DNA of 64,000 nucleotides, taken from assembly GCA_029775915.1 (NCBI GenBank), contig JARVKA010000003.1, positions 1 through 64,000 of the forward strand. Reading direction: 5' to 3'. The DNA comes from Nitrososphaeria archaeon (GTDB lineage Archaea; Thermoproteota; Nitrososphaeria; Nitrososphaerales; JANXEG01). Each line of letters begins with the position of its first letter. Position 1 is the stretch's first letter. Below, piece by piece: positions 19,741-29,036 of the stretch. A program made the position numbers and the translations under genes. The notes beneath the pieces are model-generated. The model ran no database searches and was not told the DNA's origin. It saw nothing but the letters and a program-made list of their open reading frames with translations.

Positions 19741-20452
19741 TGAGAATGGATTAAGAGTGGATGGTAGAAGAGTGGATGAGTTAAGGCCTATAAAGATAGA
19801 AGTGGGTGTTTTGAAAAATGCGAATGGCTCAGCCAGTATAGAGCTTGGTAAGAATAAGATTATTGCAGCAGTTTATGGACCTAAAGAGGTTCATCCTAAA
19901 CATATGGCGAGGCCCGATCGCTCACTCCTTAGATGTAGATACCATATGTCACCATTCTCAACAGAGACTCGTAAAAGCCCTGCGCCTTCAAGAAGAGAAG
20001 TTGAGATATCAAAGGTGATAAGAGAGGCTTTAGAGCCAGCTTTAATCTTAGAAGATTATCCAAGAACAGCTATTGATGTTTATATTGAAGTGCTTCAAGC
20101 GGATGGTGGTTCAAGAGTTGCTAGTATCACAGCTGCTTCTACAGCGCTCGCTGATGCTGGGATTAATATGAGAGATCTTGTAACAGGTTGCGCAGTAGGT
20201 AAAGTGGATGGGCAAATCGTTCTCGATCTCAATGATATAGAGGATAAAGAGGGCGAGGTAGATATGCCTATCGCAATTATGTTAAATTTGAATCAAATTA
20301 CTTTATTCCAATTGGAAGGAATACTTACTCCAGAAGAGTTTAAAAAAGCTTTTGAAATGGCTTTGGAAGGTTGTAAAAAGATTTATCAAATTCAAAGGGA
20401 AGCACTTATTAAGAAGTATTTTGGTAGCTCTGAACCTATACCGGTTGAGTGA
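19715..20452 (+). CDS. rrp41: Exosome complex exonuclease Rrp41
   Basis: RNase PH fold: [46 protein letters not shown]. Confidence 0.95.
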   Translation: MISLRKLIDENGLRVDGRRVDELRPIKIEVGVLKNANGSASIELGKNKIIAAVYGPKEVHPKHMARPDRSLLRCRYHMSPFSTETRKSPAPSRREVEISKVIREALEPALILEDYPRTAIDVYIEVLQADGGSRVASITAASTALADAGINMRDLVTGCAVGKVDGQIVLDLNDIEDKEGEVDMPIAIMLNLNQITLFQLEGILTPEEFKKAFEMALEGCKKIYQIQREALIKKYFGSSEPIPVE

Positions 20453-21282
20453 ATATGATGGCTAAAAAATCGATGGTTGTGGAGCGATTAAGAAAAGCTC
20501 AAATGATAGAGTGCTTATCAAAAGGTAAAAGATTGGATGGGCGTGGCCTTTTAGATTATAGGCCGATTGTGATAAATACGGAAGTTATTGAGAAGGCTGA
20601 GGGCTCAGCAAAAGTAAGTATTGGTAATACACAAGTAATTGCTGGAGTTAAAGTTGAAGTTGATGAACCATTTCCCGATACACCGAATGAGGGGCTTTTA
20701 ATTGTGAATGCTGAAGTTTTACCACTTGCATCACCTTACACTGAGCCAGGTCCACCAGATGAGGATGCTATAGAGTTAGCAAGAGTTGTGGATAGAGGGA
20801 TTAGAGCGTCTGAAATGATCGATTTATCAAAATTGGTTTTAATAGAAGGTGAGAAAGTGCTTGCGGTATATGTTGATGTGAATATGTTGGATTTGGATGG
20901 GAATTTATTCGATGCAGCATCTTATGCTGTAGTATCTGCTCTTCTTACCGCTCGAATCCCTAAATTCACAATCTCTGATAAAGGAAAGGTTGTTAAATTG
21001 AATGAATTTACCAAATTACCTATAAAAACAATACCCATCTCTGTAACGATGGCGAAGATTGGTGATACACTTATTGTGGATCCAACTTATGAAGAAGAAT
21101 TAGTGATGGATGCAAGAGTTACCCTTGTTATCGATAGTGATGGGAATTTATGTGCAGGGCAAAAAGGATGCTCTGGTGCGCTCTCATTTGAGCAAATTAA
21201 ACTCGCTTGTGAAAATGCAATAGTTAAAAGTAAGGAGGTTAGGGAGATAATAAAGAGGGTAACTGGGTATGGGGAGGCGTAA
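20449..21282 (+). CDS. rrp42: Exosome complex component Rrp42
   Basis: [46 protein letters not shown]. Confidence 0.95.
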   Translation: MNMMAKKSMVVERLRKAQMIECLSKGKRLDGRGLLDYRPIVINTEVIEKAEGSAKVSIGNTQVIAGVKVEVDEPFPDTPNEGLLIVNAEVLPLASPYTEPGPPDEDAIELARVVDRGIRASEMIDLSKLVLIEGEKVLAVYVDVNMLDLDGNLFDAASYAVVSALLTARIPKFTISDKGKVVKLNEFTKLPIKTIPISVTMAKIGDTLIVDPTYEEELVMDARVTLVIDSDGNLCAGQKGCSGALSFEQIKLACENAIVKSKEVREIIKRVTGYGEA

Positions 21283-21499
21283 GGAAGGGAGTTTAGCTGG
21301 GCTGGGTGTGAAGTATGGTGCTACACTTAGAAAACGGTATAGTAAAGTCTTTAGGATTTTGAAATCAAAAAGAGCATGTCCGTCTTGTGGTTCACATAAA
21401 TTCAAAAGAGTAGCAATAGGGATTTGGGAATGTCCAAATTGCAATTTTAAAGTTGCTGGTGGCGCATACGATATATCGTTAGAGCAAGTTGAGTTATAA
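21269..21499 (+). CDS. rpl37ae: 50S ribosomal protein L37Ae
   Basis: ACPSCGSHKFKRVAIGIWECPNCNFKVAGGAY zinc ribbon after LGVKYGATLRKR. Confidence 0.93.
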   Translation: MGRRKEGSLAGLGVKYGATLRKRYSKVFRILKSKRACPSCGSHKFKRVAIGIWECPNCNFKVAGGAYDISLEQVEL

Positions 21500-21770
21500 A
21501 TCTACACCTTTTATTAAAAATATTGAAATTGAAATTTTTATCGAGTTAGATAAGAGTTACTTAAAAAATATATATCAAGCCTTAATGCCCGAATTGGATA
21601 AAAAACATTTCACATTGGGAATAAAGGATGATAAACTTTGGCTATTAATTAAGGGTAATAACATCTCTCAAATCCGTGCAGCAATTAACTCTTACCTTAG
21701 ATTGATTAAAGTAGCGATTGAGGTTTTATTCATTACAACTCATAAGATTGACTTAAACAATAAGTTATAA
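21489..21770 (+). CDS. KEOPS complex Pcc1-like subunit
   Basis: Small protein in Pcc1 position of the exosome superoperon; NNISQIRAAINSYLRLIKVAIEV. Confidence 0.7.
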   Translation: MSYKSTPFIKNIEIEIFIELDKSYLKNIYQALMPELDKKHFTLGIKDDKLWLLIKGNNISQIRAAINSYLRLIKVAIEVLFITTHKIDLNNKL

Positions 21771-21836
21771 TATCATTGCTTTAAGATTTAAGCTCGTAAT
21801 AAAATTTATTTATGAATCTTATAATTTATATTTGGT

Positions 21837-22214
21837 ATGAGCAAAGAAGAAATCCCGCCATGGCTTCGTGAACAATTAGCAAGATTTGAGCAACTTCAAC
21901 AAAATTTACAAGCGATTTTAATGCAAAAGCAGCAAGTGGAGCTTGAGCTTGCTGGGATTGAGAAAGCGGTTAATGAGTTGAAAAAGTTGGGCCCTGATGA
22001 TGTTGTTTATAAGTCTGCTGGACCTTTATTACTCAGAGTGAAGCGTGATAATATTTTAAGTGAGTTAGAGGAGAAAAGGGAGTTAGCGAATACTAGAGTT
22101 ATGGTTTTAGCAAAGCAAGAGAGTAGAGTAAGAGAAAGTGTGAGAGAGCTTCAAATGAAAATTGATGAGGCGATAAGGGGGAGAACTCGACCATCAGAGA
22201 CTCAAGCCTCTTGA
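21837..22214 (+). CDS. pfdB: Prefoldin beta subunit
   Basis: Coiled coil with QLQQNLQAILMQKQQVELEL...YKSAGPLLLRVKRDNILSELEEK. Confidence 0.92.
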   Translation: MSKEEIPPWLREQLARFEQLQQNLQAILMQKQQVELELAGIEKAVNELKKLGPDDVVYKSAGPLLLRVKRDNILSELEEKRELANTRVMVLAKQESRVRESVRELQMKIDEAIRGRTRPSETQAS

Positions 22215-23224
22215 ATATTAAAAATCGAGTAAAATTTCCTCCTATAAATAAAAGAAAGCTTAAGCGATTGCAAATTATATGCCATCGCCATGCAGATGTT
22301 GATGCTTATTGTTCAGCTTACGCCCTTTTCCATATTTTAAAGAGATTTTCTAAAGGGGTTAAGGTATCAATAATTGCACTTGAGGGGTTGAGTAATCTTG
22401 CTAAAAAGGTGCAATGTAATTTTCCAGTAAAAGTTATTGAGAAGCCCAAGCTCTCTTTAACTGATTTAACAATTATAGTTGATACAGGCCACGCTTCATT
22501 AATTGAAGAGTTATTGAGTCAATTAAAATCTTCCAAGTCGATTAAAATTGTTATTGATCATCATCCGCTCGATCAATCGATAAGCGCTATAACTAATTAT
22601 ATATTTGTAGATGAGGAAGCTTCATCAACTAGTGAGATGGTTTATAACATTGCAAAAGAAAATAAGCTTAAGATTACAAGAAAAGTAGCTCAAGCTTTAC
22701 TCATTGGGATATTATTTGATTCACAACATCTTACCATAGCAAAGTGTAAAACATTGAAAGTGGTTAGTGAATTATGTGATTTAGGCGCATCAATAATTGA
22801 TGCGAAAAAGATTTTAAGTATTCAACGTGATCCCTCAGAAACGATCGCTCGCCTTAAAGGTGCACAAAGGCTTAAGATTTATCGTTTAGGCAAGTGGTTT
22901 GTTGCTATTACGCATGTAGGATCTTTTCACGCCTCAGTTGCGAGAGCTTTAATAGATTTGGGGGCTGATGTGAGTTTTGCAGCCGTTTATGAAGATAATT
23001 ATACAAGGGGTAGTTTGAGAGCTTCTTACTTCTTTCAATTAGAAGCTAAAATCCATTTAGGTTTAGATGTAGCGAAAGAAGTTGCATCCAACTTATGTGG
23101 AACTGGTGGTGGGCATCCAACTGCTGCATCAATTACTGTTAAGAGTGATTTTGAGAATACTGTTAAAATGATATTAAAGACACTATCAAGTAAGTTAAAG
23201 GAAGAGATTAAAGAGATTTTATAA
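22211..23224 (+). CDS. DHH/DHHA1 family phosphoesterase
   Basis: CHRHADVDAYCSAYAL, VIDHHPLD, CGTGGGHPTAAS. Confidence 0.85.
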   Translation: MNIKNRVKFPPINKRKLKRLQIICHRHADVDAYCSAYALFHILKRFSKGVKVSIIALEGLSNLAKKVQCNFPVKVIEKPKLSLTDLTIIVDTGHASLIEELLSQLKSSKSIKIVIDHHPLDQSISAITNYIFVDEEASSTSEMVYNIAKENKLKITRKVAQALLIGILFDSQHLTIAKCKTLKVVSELCDLGASIIDAKKILSIQRDPSETIARLKGAQRLKIYRLGKWFVAITHVGSFHASVARALIDLGADVSFAAVYEDNYTRGSLRASYFFQLEAKIHLGLDVAKEVASNLCGTGGGHPTAASITVKSDFENTVKMILKTLSSKLKEEIKEIL

Positions 23225-23300
23225 TAAACTTATATGGCTCTTAATTTTGAGATTGTGGATAGTAAATGTATTTTTAATAATACTAATGGTGTAAAGACTT

Positions 23301-24155
23301 ATGAGTGATTTGATAAGTGTTAAAAATTATAATTTCACTTACGCAGGGAGCAATAAACCCGCTCTTATCGATATAAATTTTAATGTTAAAAAAGGTGAAA
23401 TTGTTGTTATAGCTGGACCGAGTGGTTGTGGTAAATCCACATTATTAAGATCACTTATCGGTTTAATTCCACATATGTATGCTGGTAAGAGCTCTGGTAG
23501 TGTTATTGTAGATGGTCTTGATGTTTCTCAAACACCAATAAGTGAATTGGCTAAAAGAATTGGTTTCGTATTTCAAAATCCTGAAAATCAAATCTTTATG
23601 TTTTCTGTTGAGCGTGATATTGCTTTCGGTCTTGAAAATTTACAATTACCAAGAGATGAAATTCAAAATAGAGTGATATGGGCTTGTGAACTTTTAGGAA
23701 TAATCGATTTGATGAAAAGAGCACCTTATGAGTTATCTGATGGGCAAAAGCAAAGGGTTGCATTAGCTGGAGTCATAGCTATGAAGCCGAGCATATTAAT
23801 TCTTGATGAACCGACTTCATTACTCGATCCTTACACTGCGCAAGAATTAATCAATCTTGTTAAAAAGCTTCATGATGAGTTAGGAATTACGATATTAATT
23901 GTAGAGCATAGATTAGACCTTCTTTTGAATATCGCTTCAAGAATTGTGATTATGAATGAAGGTAAAATAGTTTTGGATGGCAAACTTGATGAGGTTTTAA
24001 CTAAGAAAGAAGCGATGTTGATAGGCGTTGGCATACCTACTATTGTGAGGTTGCAAAATCTTTTAAAAGAGGGAGGTTTAGATCTAGGTAGAATAAGTTT
24101 AACGGTAGTAGAGCTCGCAAATAAGTTGAATGTGATTCTCCGTGATAACATTTGA
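23301..24155 (+). CDS. ecfA1: ECF transporter ATPase A1
   Basis: GPSGCGKSTLLRSLIGL, ELSDGQKQRVALAG, ILDEPTS; QNPENQ Q-loop typical of ECF ATPases. Confidence 0.88.
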   Translation: MSDLISVKNYNFTYAGSNKPALIDINFNVKKGEIVVIAGPSGCGKSTLLRSLIGLIPHMYAGKSSGSVIVDGLDVSQTPISELAKRIGFVFQNPENQIFMFSVERDIAFGLENLQLPRDEIQNRVIWACELLGIIDLMKRAPYELSDGQKQRVALAGVIAMKPSILILDEPTSLLDPYTAQELINLVKKLHDELGITILIVEHRLDLLLNIASRIVIMNEGKIVLDGKLDEVLTKKEAMLIGVGIPTIVRLQNLLKEGGLDLGRISLTVVELANKLNVILRDNI

Positions 24156-24957
24156 ATCTGTAACTTACACATATCCGAATGGAATTACGGCATTGAGAGA
24201 AATTAATCTTCAAATTAATGATGGTGAAATGGTAGCTATTGTAGGCGGGAATGGTGCTGGTAAAACTACCCTTATTCGCCATATAAATGGTCTTTTAAAG
24301 CCTTCAATTGGTAGAGTATTGGTAGATGGTTTAGATACAAGAAGTGCGAGTGTGGCTCAACTCTCACGTAAAGTGGGTATCGTTTTTCAAAATCCAGATC
24401 ATCAATTATTCTCAGAGAATGTTGAGGATGAAATTAAATTTGGTTTAAAAAATTTTGGCTTTCCAGAGGATATTATTAATAAACGTGTAAATTGGTCACT
24501 AAAATTCTTCGATCTTGAAGAGTATCGAAAATTATCTCCATTAATGTTGAGTGGAGGGGAGAAGAAGAGGCTTTGTTTAGCAGCCGTTTTGGCTTGGGAT
24601 CCGAAAATCCTCATATTAGATGAACCTACCGTTGGTCAAGATTTTATTCAAAAAGAGCGATTAAGCCAAATTATAAAAATGCTACTCACCCAAGGTAAGA
24701 CTGTGATTATAGTTTCTCATGATATTGAATTTATTTGGCCCCTCCAACCAAGAATGATTATTATGTCTGCTGGAAGAATAATCGCAGATTCACCATCTGA
24801 ATTGATATTTAACAACATTTCCTTAATTAAAGAAGCACATTTAATCAAACCTCAATTGGTAGAGCTTTATGAGAGATTGAGAGTAAAGCCAAATAAGCCT
24901 TTTCCAAATGTTTATGAAGCAAGAGTTTGGTTAATGAATAAAATTCGAGGTCGGTAA
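24142..24957 (+). CDS. ecfA2: ECF transporter ATPase A2
   Basis: GGNGAGKTTLIRHINGLLKP, FQNPDHQLFSENVEDE, LSGGEKKRLCLAAVLA. Confidence 0.88.
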   Translation: MITFESVTYTYPNGITALREINLQINDGEMVAIVGGNGAGKTTLIRHINGLLKPSIGRVLVDGLDTRSASVAQLSRKVGIVFQNPDHQLFSENVEDEIKFGLKNFGFPEDIINKRVNWSLKFFDLEEYRKLSPLMLSGGEKKRLCLAAVLAWDPKILILDEPTVGQDFIQKERLSQIIKMLLTQGKTVIIVSHDIEFIWPLQPRMIIMSAGRIIADSPSELIFNNISLIKEAHLIKPQLVELYERLRVKPNKPFPNVYEARVWLMNKIRGR

Positions 24958-24959
24958 AT

Positions 24960-25691
24960 TTGTATTGGGTTGCAAGTGGTTTTTTATTTCAACGAGTCGA
25001 CTCAATTATACAAAGATTAGATCCTCGAGTTAGATTATCACTCTCTTTAATGCTATTCATACTCGCTTTAATTAGCGACTCTGCAATCAAAATTACGATA
25101 ACCATGCTTACTATTATAAGCTTAGCTTTAATAAGTAACATAGCAAAAAGAATGGCTCGCACAACATTATTCTCAGCCACATTTGCCATTTTAATATTTT
25201 TAATCAATCTCCTTCTTGATTATGGTTTAATAACATCACTCGTATTGGCCCTTAGATTTATAGCTATTATAACCTCAACATCTTTCTTTTTTCTTACAAC
25301 ATCTCCAGATGAATTGGAGTGTGTTATGAAATGGTTTCGTTTACCTCAAGATATAATATTTGCTTTTGTTACTGCGGTACGCTTTGTACCAGTACTTATG
25401 ATGGATGCTTTACAAATTATGGATGCTCAAAGATCGAGAGGTTTGGAGCTTGATAAAGGCCGCTTTTACAAGAGGATAAAGAATCTCATACCAATACTTG
25501 TACCTCTTGTGATAAGTGCAGTAATTAGGAGTAGTGAGTTAGCGGAAGCGATGGAAGTAAGAGCTTATGGAGCAACAAAAAAACCCACTAGTTTATACGT
25601 ATTGAAAATGAGTAATAAAGATAAATTTGTAATGATAATGAGCATTATTCTTTTCATTCCTACTATTTACTTATACCTTTTTGCTTGTTGA
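24960..25691 (+). CDS. ecfT: ECF transporter transmembrane component T
   Basis: CbiQ/EcfT family: DPRVRLSLSLMLFI, DAQRSRGLELDKG coupling motif, AMEVRAYGA. Confidence 0.87.
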   Translation: MYWVASGFLFQRVDSIIQRLDPRVRLSLSLMLFILALISDSAIKITITMLTIISLALISNIAKRMARTTLFSATFAILIFLINLLLDYGLITSLVLALRFIAIITSTSFFFLTTSPDELECVMKWFRLPQDIIFAFVTAVRFVPVLMMDALQIMDAQRSRGLELDKGRFYKRIKNLIPILVPLVISAVIRSSELAEAMEVRAYGATKKPTSLYVLKMSNKDKFVMIMSIILFIPTIYLYLFAC

Positions 25692-25749
25692 TTAAAAAGT
25701 TTTTCAATTAGGTAGTTAAATAATAATTGGGGGGTGGGGGTTTACGAGT

Positions 25750-26358
25750 ATGGATACTGGCTCAGCAGTTAAGAGTAGTATATTTGGATTAACAACGATG
25801 ATTACTCAAAACCTTTCAAAAGTTTCAGAAGAGCAAATCGGCCTTGCTGTAGAGGTTCTATTAAAGCATCGAAATAATAAGATCTTAGTAGTAGGTGCGG
25901 GTAGAAGTAGTTTAGTTGCTAAAGCTTTTGCTCTTCGATTATTACACTTAGGTTACAATGTGTATGTGTTAGGAGATACTTTAGTACCATCGATTGGTGA
26001 ACAAGATTTGGTTATAGCGGTATCAGGTTCAGGAACTACGAGGTTAGTAGTGGCTGCAGTTGAGGCTGCTAAGTATGTAGGTGCAAAGGTTTTAGCGGTA
26101 ACTTCATTCCCAAATTCACCCTTGGGTAAATTGGCTGATTACATTATTGAGGTAAAGGGGAGGATTGTAGAATCTGAGGAGAGTGGGCGCGATTACTTTT
26201 CTCGTCAAATTTTAGGACTTCACGAACCACTCGCTCCACTCGGTACGCTTTTTGAAGACTCTTGCATGATTTTATTTGATAGCATGGTAGTTGTGTTATT
26301 GGATAAACTTAAAATAAATGAAGGAGAATTGAAAAAAAGGCATGCAAATATCGAGTAA
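25750..26358 (+). CDS. SIS-domain protein, 6-phospho-3-hexuloisomerase-like
   Basis: KILVVGAGRSSLVAKAFALRLLHLGYNVYVLGDTLVPSIGEQDLVIAVSGSGTTRLVV. Confidence 0.8.
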   Translation: MDTGSAVKSSIFGLTTMITQNLSKVSEEQIGLAVEVLLKHRNNKILVVGAGRSSLVAKAFALRLLHLGYNVYVLGDTLVPSIGEQDLVIAVSGSGTTRLVVAAVEAAKYVGAKVLAVTSFPNSPLGKLADYIIEVKGRIVESEESGRDYFSRQILGLHEPLAPLGTLFEDSCMILFDSMVVVLLDKLKINEGELKKRHANIE

Positions 26359-27474
26359 TTATTTATGAAGTTTAAACAACTCTAGTATAGCATTTTGATA
26401 AACTTTAATGCTCTCTAAATATTCTTTTATCTCAATATATTCATCGGGTGTATGGGATAAACGGGAGTTACCAGGTCCATAAGTTACCACAGGAATCTTT
26501 AACTCATTACCTAAGATATTCATATCACCAGTACCAGTTTTATAAATAAACTTAGGCTTTACACCTTGTGTATTAAGAATAGCCCTTACCAAAGCTCTAA
26601 CTATTGGTGAGTTTATATCAGCTTTAAATGGTTCAGTTATATCTATAATCTCAGTTAATACCTTTGTTTCGCCAGAATTGAATTTTAAAGCGATATTCTT
26701 CAACTCCTCACTTACTTGCAAAGATGAATTACCTACGGGTATTCTTGCATTTATTACCATCTCACATCGATTGGGTATCATACTATGAATCGAGCCGCCA
26801 TGAATCTTTAATATGGAAGCGGTTAATGATCGATGATTATTATGCTCAATCCCTTGTCTTGAAATATATGTTTGTATACTTTGCCAAATCTCAAAAGCTT
26901 TTTGAATTGCACCACCATTTGCAATCCAAGGCGCACTCGCATGGCCCGTTGGTGTTTTACAAATTATTCTCAAGCAAACACTCCCACGATAACCTATAGT
27001 AATAGCATTAACACCACCAGGCTCTCCAAATATTCCATAATTTATACCTAAATTCTCTTTAATCAATTCCTTAACCCCTAAACTATTCCCCTCCTCATCC
27101 ACAACTGCAGCGATTATTACCCTACCTTGAATTGGTTTATCCCTTAGCCTTGAGGTAGCGATAATCATTGCTGCTAAAGCTGATTTAGCATCTACTGCAC
27201 CGCGACCATAAACTCTATCATTCTCAACTTTAACTGGTCTAAAGCCTGGTACAGTATCCATATGGCCGCAAAGTAATAAAGTTGGACTTCCAAAACCAAT
27301 TTCACCAAATACATTATTCACTCGATCCATCCATACTTTTTCAAAACCCAAATCTTTTCTCATCCACTCAGCCAATTTTTTAGCCAATTTCTCCTCTTTG
27401 AGAGGAGGGCTGTATATCTTTAACATATTTATTAAAAACTCTACTTCATCCATAGCTTGATAATCACTTTGCAA
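26359..27474 (-). CDS. lysK: [LysW]-lysine/[LysW]-ornithine hydrolase (M20 family)
   Basis: LLCGHMDTVPG, GRGAVDAKSALAAMI, VDEEGNSLG; next to lysW/lysX. Confidence 0.88.
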   Translation of the reverse strand: MQSDYQAMDEVEFLINMLKIYSPPLKEEKLAKKLAEWMRKDLGFEKVWMDRVNNVFGEIGFGSPTLLLCGHMDTVPGFRPVKVENDRVYGRGAVDAKSALAAMIIATSRLRDKPIQGRVIIAAVVDEEGNSLGVKELIKENLGINYGIFGEPGGVNAITIGYRGSVCLRIICKTPTGHASAPWIANGGAIQKAFEIWQSIQTYISRQGIEHNNHRSLTASILKIHGGSIHSMIPNRCEMVINARIPVGNSSLQVSEELKNIALKFNSGETKVLTEIIDITEPFKADINSPIVRALVRAILNTQGVKPKFIYKTGTGDMNILGNELKIPVVTYGPGNSRLSHTPDEYIEIKEYLESIKVYQNAILELFKLHK

Positions 27475-28324
27475 CCTCTATTAAATAATCAATTATTAAT
27501 CCTGGTATATCAACACCCGTAGCCGGTACTGTATTTTTAAACTCAATCGTATGATTAACCTCGTGAACCACAAGTCCATTTGGAGATTCCATACAATCAA
27601 CACCAAATATTCCATCACCAATCGCTTTAGCAGCTTTAACGCATAAATCCTCCAATTCATTCGTAATAGGGCAATTTACAGCTTTCGCTCCTCTTGCAGT
27701 ATTAGTTCTCCAATCACCAGTTGTAGATACTCTATATATAGCAGCTACAGCTTTATCACCAATCACAAAGCATCTTATATCACGAGGTGGCCTTTTTACC
27801 ATTTCTTGTAAGTAATAAATTTGATAAAGGGGTGATAAATGTTCACGATGCTCACATATAGCTTGTGCCGTATCCATATCTTTTATTAATGAGATAAGCC
27901 TGCCCCAGCTCCCAATTGTAGGCTTCATAATAGCTGGATAACCCAATTTATCCAAAGCTTGAAGAGAGCCTTTGGTAGAGAATGATACCATCGTTTTAGG
28001 CATTGGAATACCAGCATTCATTAACTTTAATGTGCATAAAAGTTTATTACCAGCGGTTAATATAGCGTTAAAGCAATTCACCACTTTTAAACCTTTACTC
28101 TCTAAAAGTGCTGTTAAATGAAGATTTCTAAAGTAGCTTACACATCTTTGAAGTGTAATATTACCAAAATTCGATTTTAAATCATTACTTAAATCAAAAT
28201 AAAGATCGGTAGGATTTATTAATTGAAGTTCTACATTCTTTCTTTTAGCAGCCTCAATTATGGATCTTTCTTCCCATCTTACATAATCATAAACCATAGA
28301 TATTTTCAAATTTATTCTCCCCAA
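27464..28324 (-). CDS. lysX: RimK-like LysW-dependent ligase, copy 1 (LysX-like motif EVNHTIEFKN)
   Basis: ATP-grasp; KPTIGSWGRLISLIKD, RPPRDIRCFVIGD, WRTNTARGAKA, VHEVNHTIEFKNT. Actual start probably downstream near KISMVYDYVRW. Confidence 0.85.
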   Translation of the reverse strand: MGRINLKISMVYDYVRWEERSIIEAAKRKNVELQLINPTDLYFDLSNDLKSNFGNITLQRCVSYFRNLHLTALLESKGLKVVNCFNAILTAGNKLLCTLKLMNAGIPMPKTMVSFSTKGSLQALDKLGYPAIMKPTIGSWGRLISLIKDMDTAQAICEHREHLSPLYQIYYLQEMVKRPPRDIRCFVIGDKAVAAIYRVSTTGDWRTNTARGAKAVNCPITNELEDLCVKAAKAIGDGIFGVDCMESPNGLVVHEVNHTIEFKNTVPATGVDIPGLIIDYLIEVAK

Positions 28325-28479
28325 TCTTCACCTTCAATTTTAGCTGGGCGGATTTGAAAATTATTACCCTCCTTGTAAACTTCGTAAGCCGACCCACAAT
28401 CTGGACATGATACTATCTCACCCTCAATCACATCTTTTGGAATAGTGATTTCAGCATCACACTCTAAACACTTTACCAA
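28312..28479 (-). CDS. lysW: Amino-group carrier protein LysW, copy 1 (TTG start; missing from ORF track)
   Basis: Reverse frame MVKCLECDAEITIPKDVIEGEIVSCPDCGSAYEVYKEGNNFQIRPAKIEGEDWGE*; zinc CxxC pairs and C-terminal EDWGE. Confidence 0.93.
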   Translation of the reverse strand: MVKCLECDAEITIPKDVIEGEIVSCPDCGSAYEVYKEGNNFQIRPAKIEGEDWGE

Positions 28480-28494
28480 ATCATCACCCCCATT

Positions 28495-28537
28495 TTTAAC
28501 GATTTAAGCGAAGAATCATATAATATTTAACGATTTA
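28495..28537. promoter_or_regulatory. Direct-repeat pair upstream of lysW1 (TTTAACGATTTA x2), candidate regulator site
   Basis: 12-mer TTTAACGATTTA at 28495-28506 and 28526-28537, 31 bp apart; GCGAAGAA also repeats nearby. Confidence 0.4.
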
Positions 28538-28547
28538 CGTTACGAAT

Positions 28548-29012
28548 TTAGCGAAGAACACGTAATATTATGATGCTATTTGTATTTGCTACCCCATTTA
28601 CTTTACGAATATCGTCTATGCATTTATTAATTTCAGCGATATTCGGAGCAGAAATTATTACAGCGATATCGTATTGACCAGTTATCTCATAAACTACCTC
28701 TACACCTTTAAGATTTCTCAACTTTTCTGATACATCATGTGTAGGTGTTGATGGTGCAACGGAAATTAATGAAATAGCATTTACACCCCTTCCCACATCT
28801 ACCTCAGCAGTGAAGCGTTTAATCACTCCTCGCTTAATCAAATTTTGAATCCTTCTTCTTACTGCTGCTTCTGATAATCCAACCAATTTACCTATTTTTA
28901 CAAATGATGCTCTACCATCCTCTTTTAATATATTGAGGATTTTCTCATCCTTTTCATCGAGATTAAAATTTGGCATAATCATCACAATGGTTTTAAAAAA
29001 TCTAACATTCAT
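28548..29012 (-). CDS. Lrp/AsnC family transcriptional regulator (LysM candidate)
   Basis: LDEKDEKILNILKEDGRASFVKIGKLVGLSEAAVRRRIQNL HTH and RAM domain; located inside lys/arg cluster. Confidence 0.9.
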   Translation of the reverse strand: MNVRFFKTIVMIMPNFNLDEKDEKILNILKEDGRASFVKIGKLVGLSEAAVRRRIQNLIKRGVIKRFTAEVDVGRGVNAISLISVAPSTPTHDVSEKLRNLKGVEVVYEITGQYDIAVIISAPNIAEINKCIDDIRKVNGVANTNSIIILRVLR

Positions 29013-29036
29013 TATATCGTAGCGATTTTATTAATA

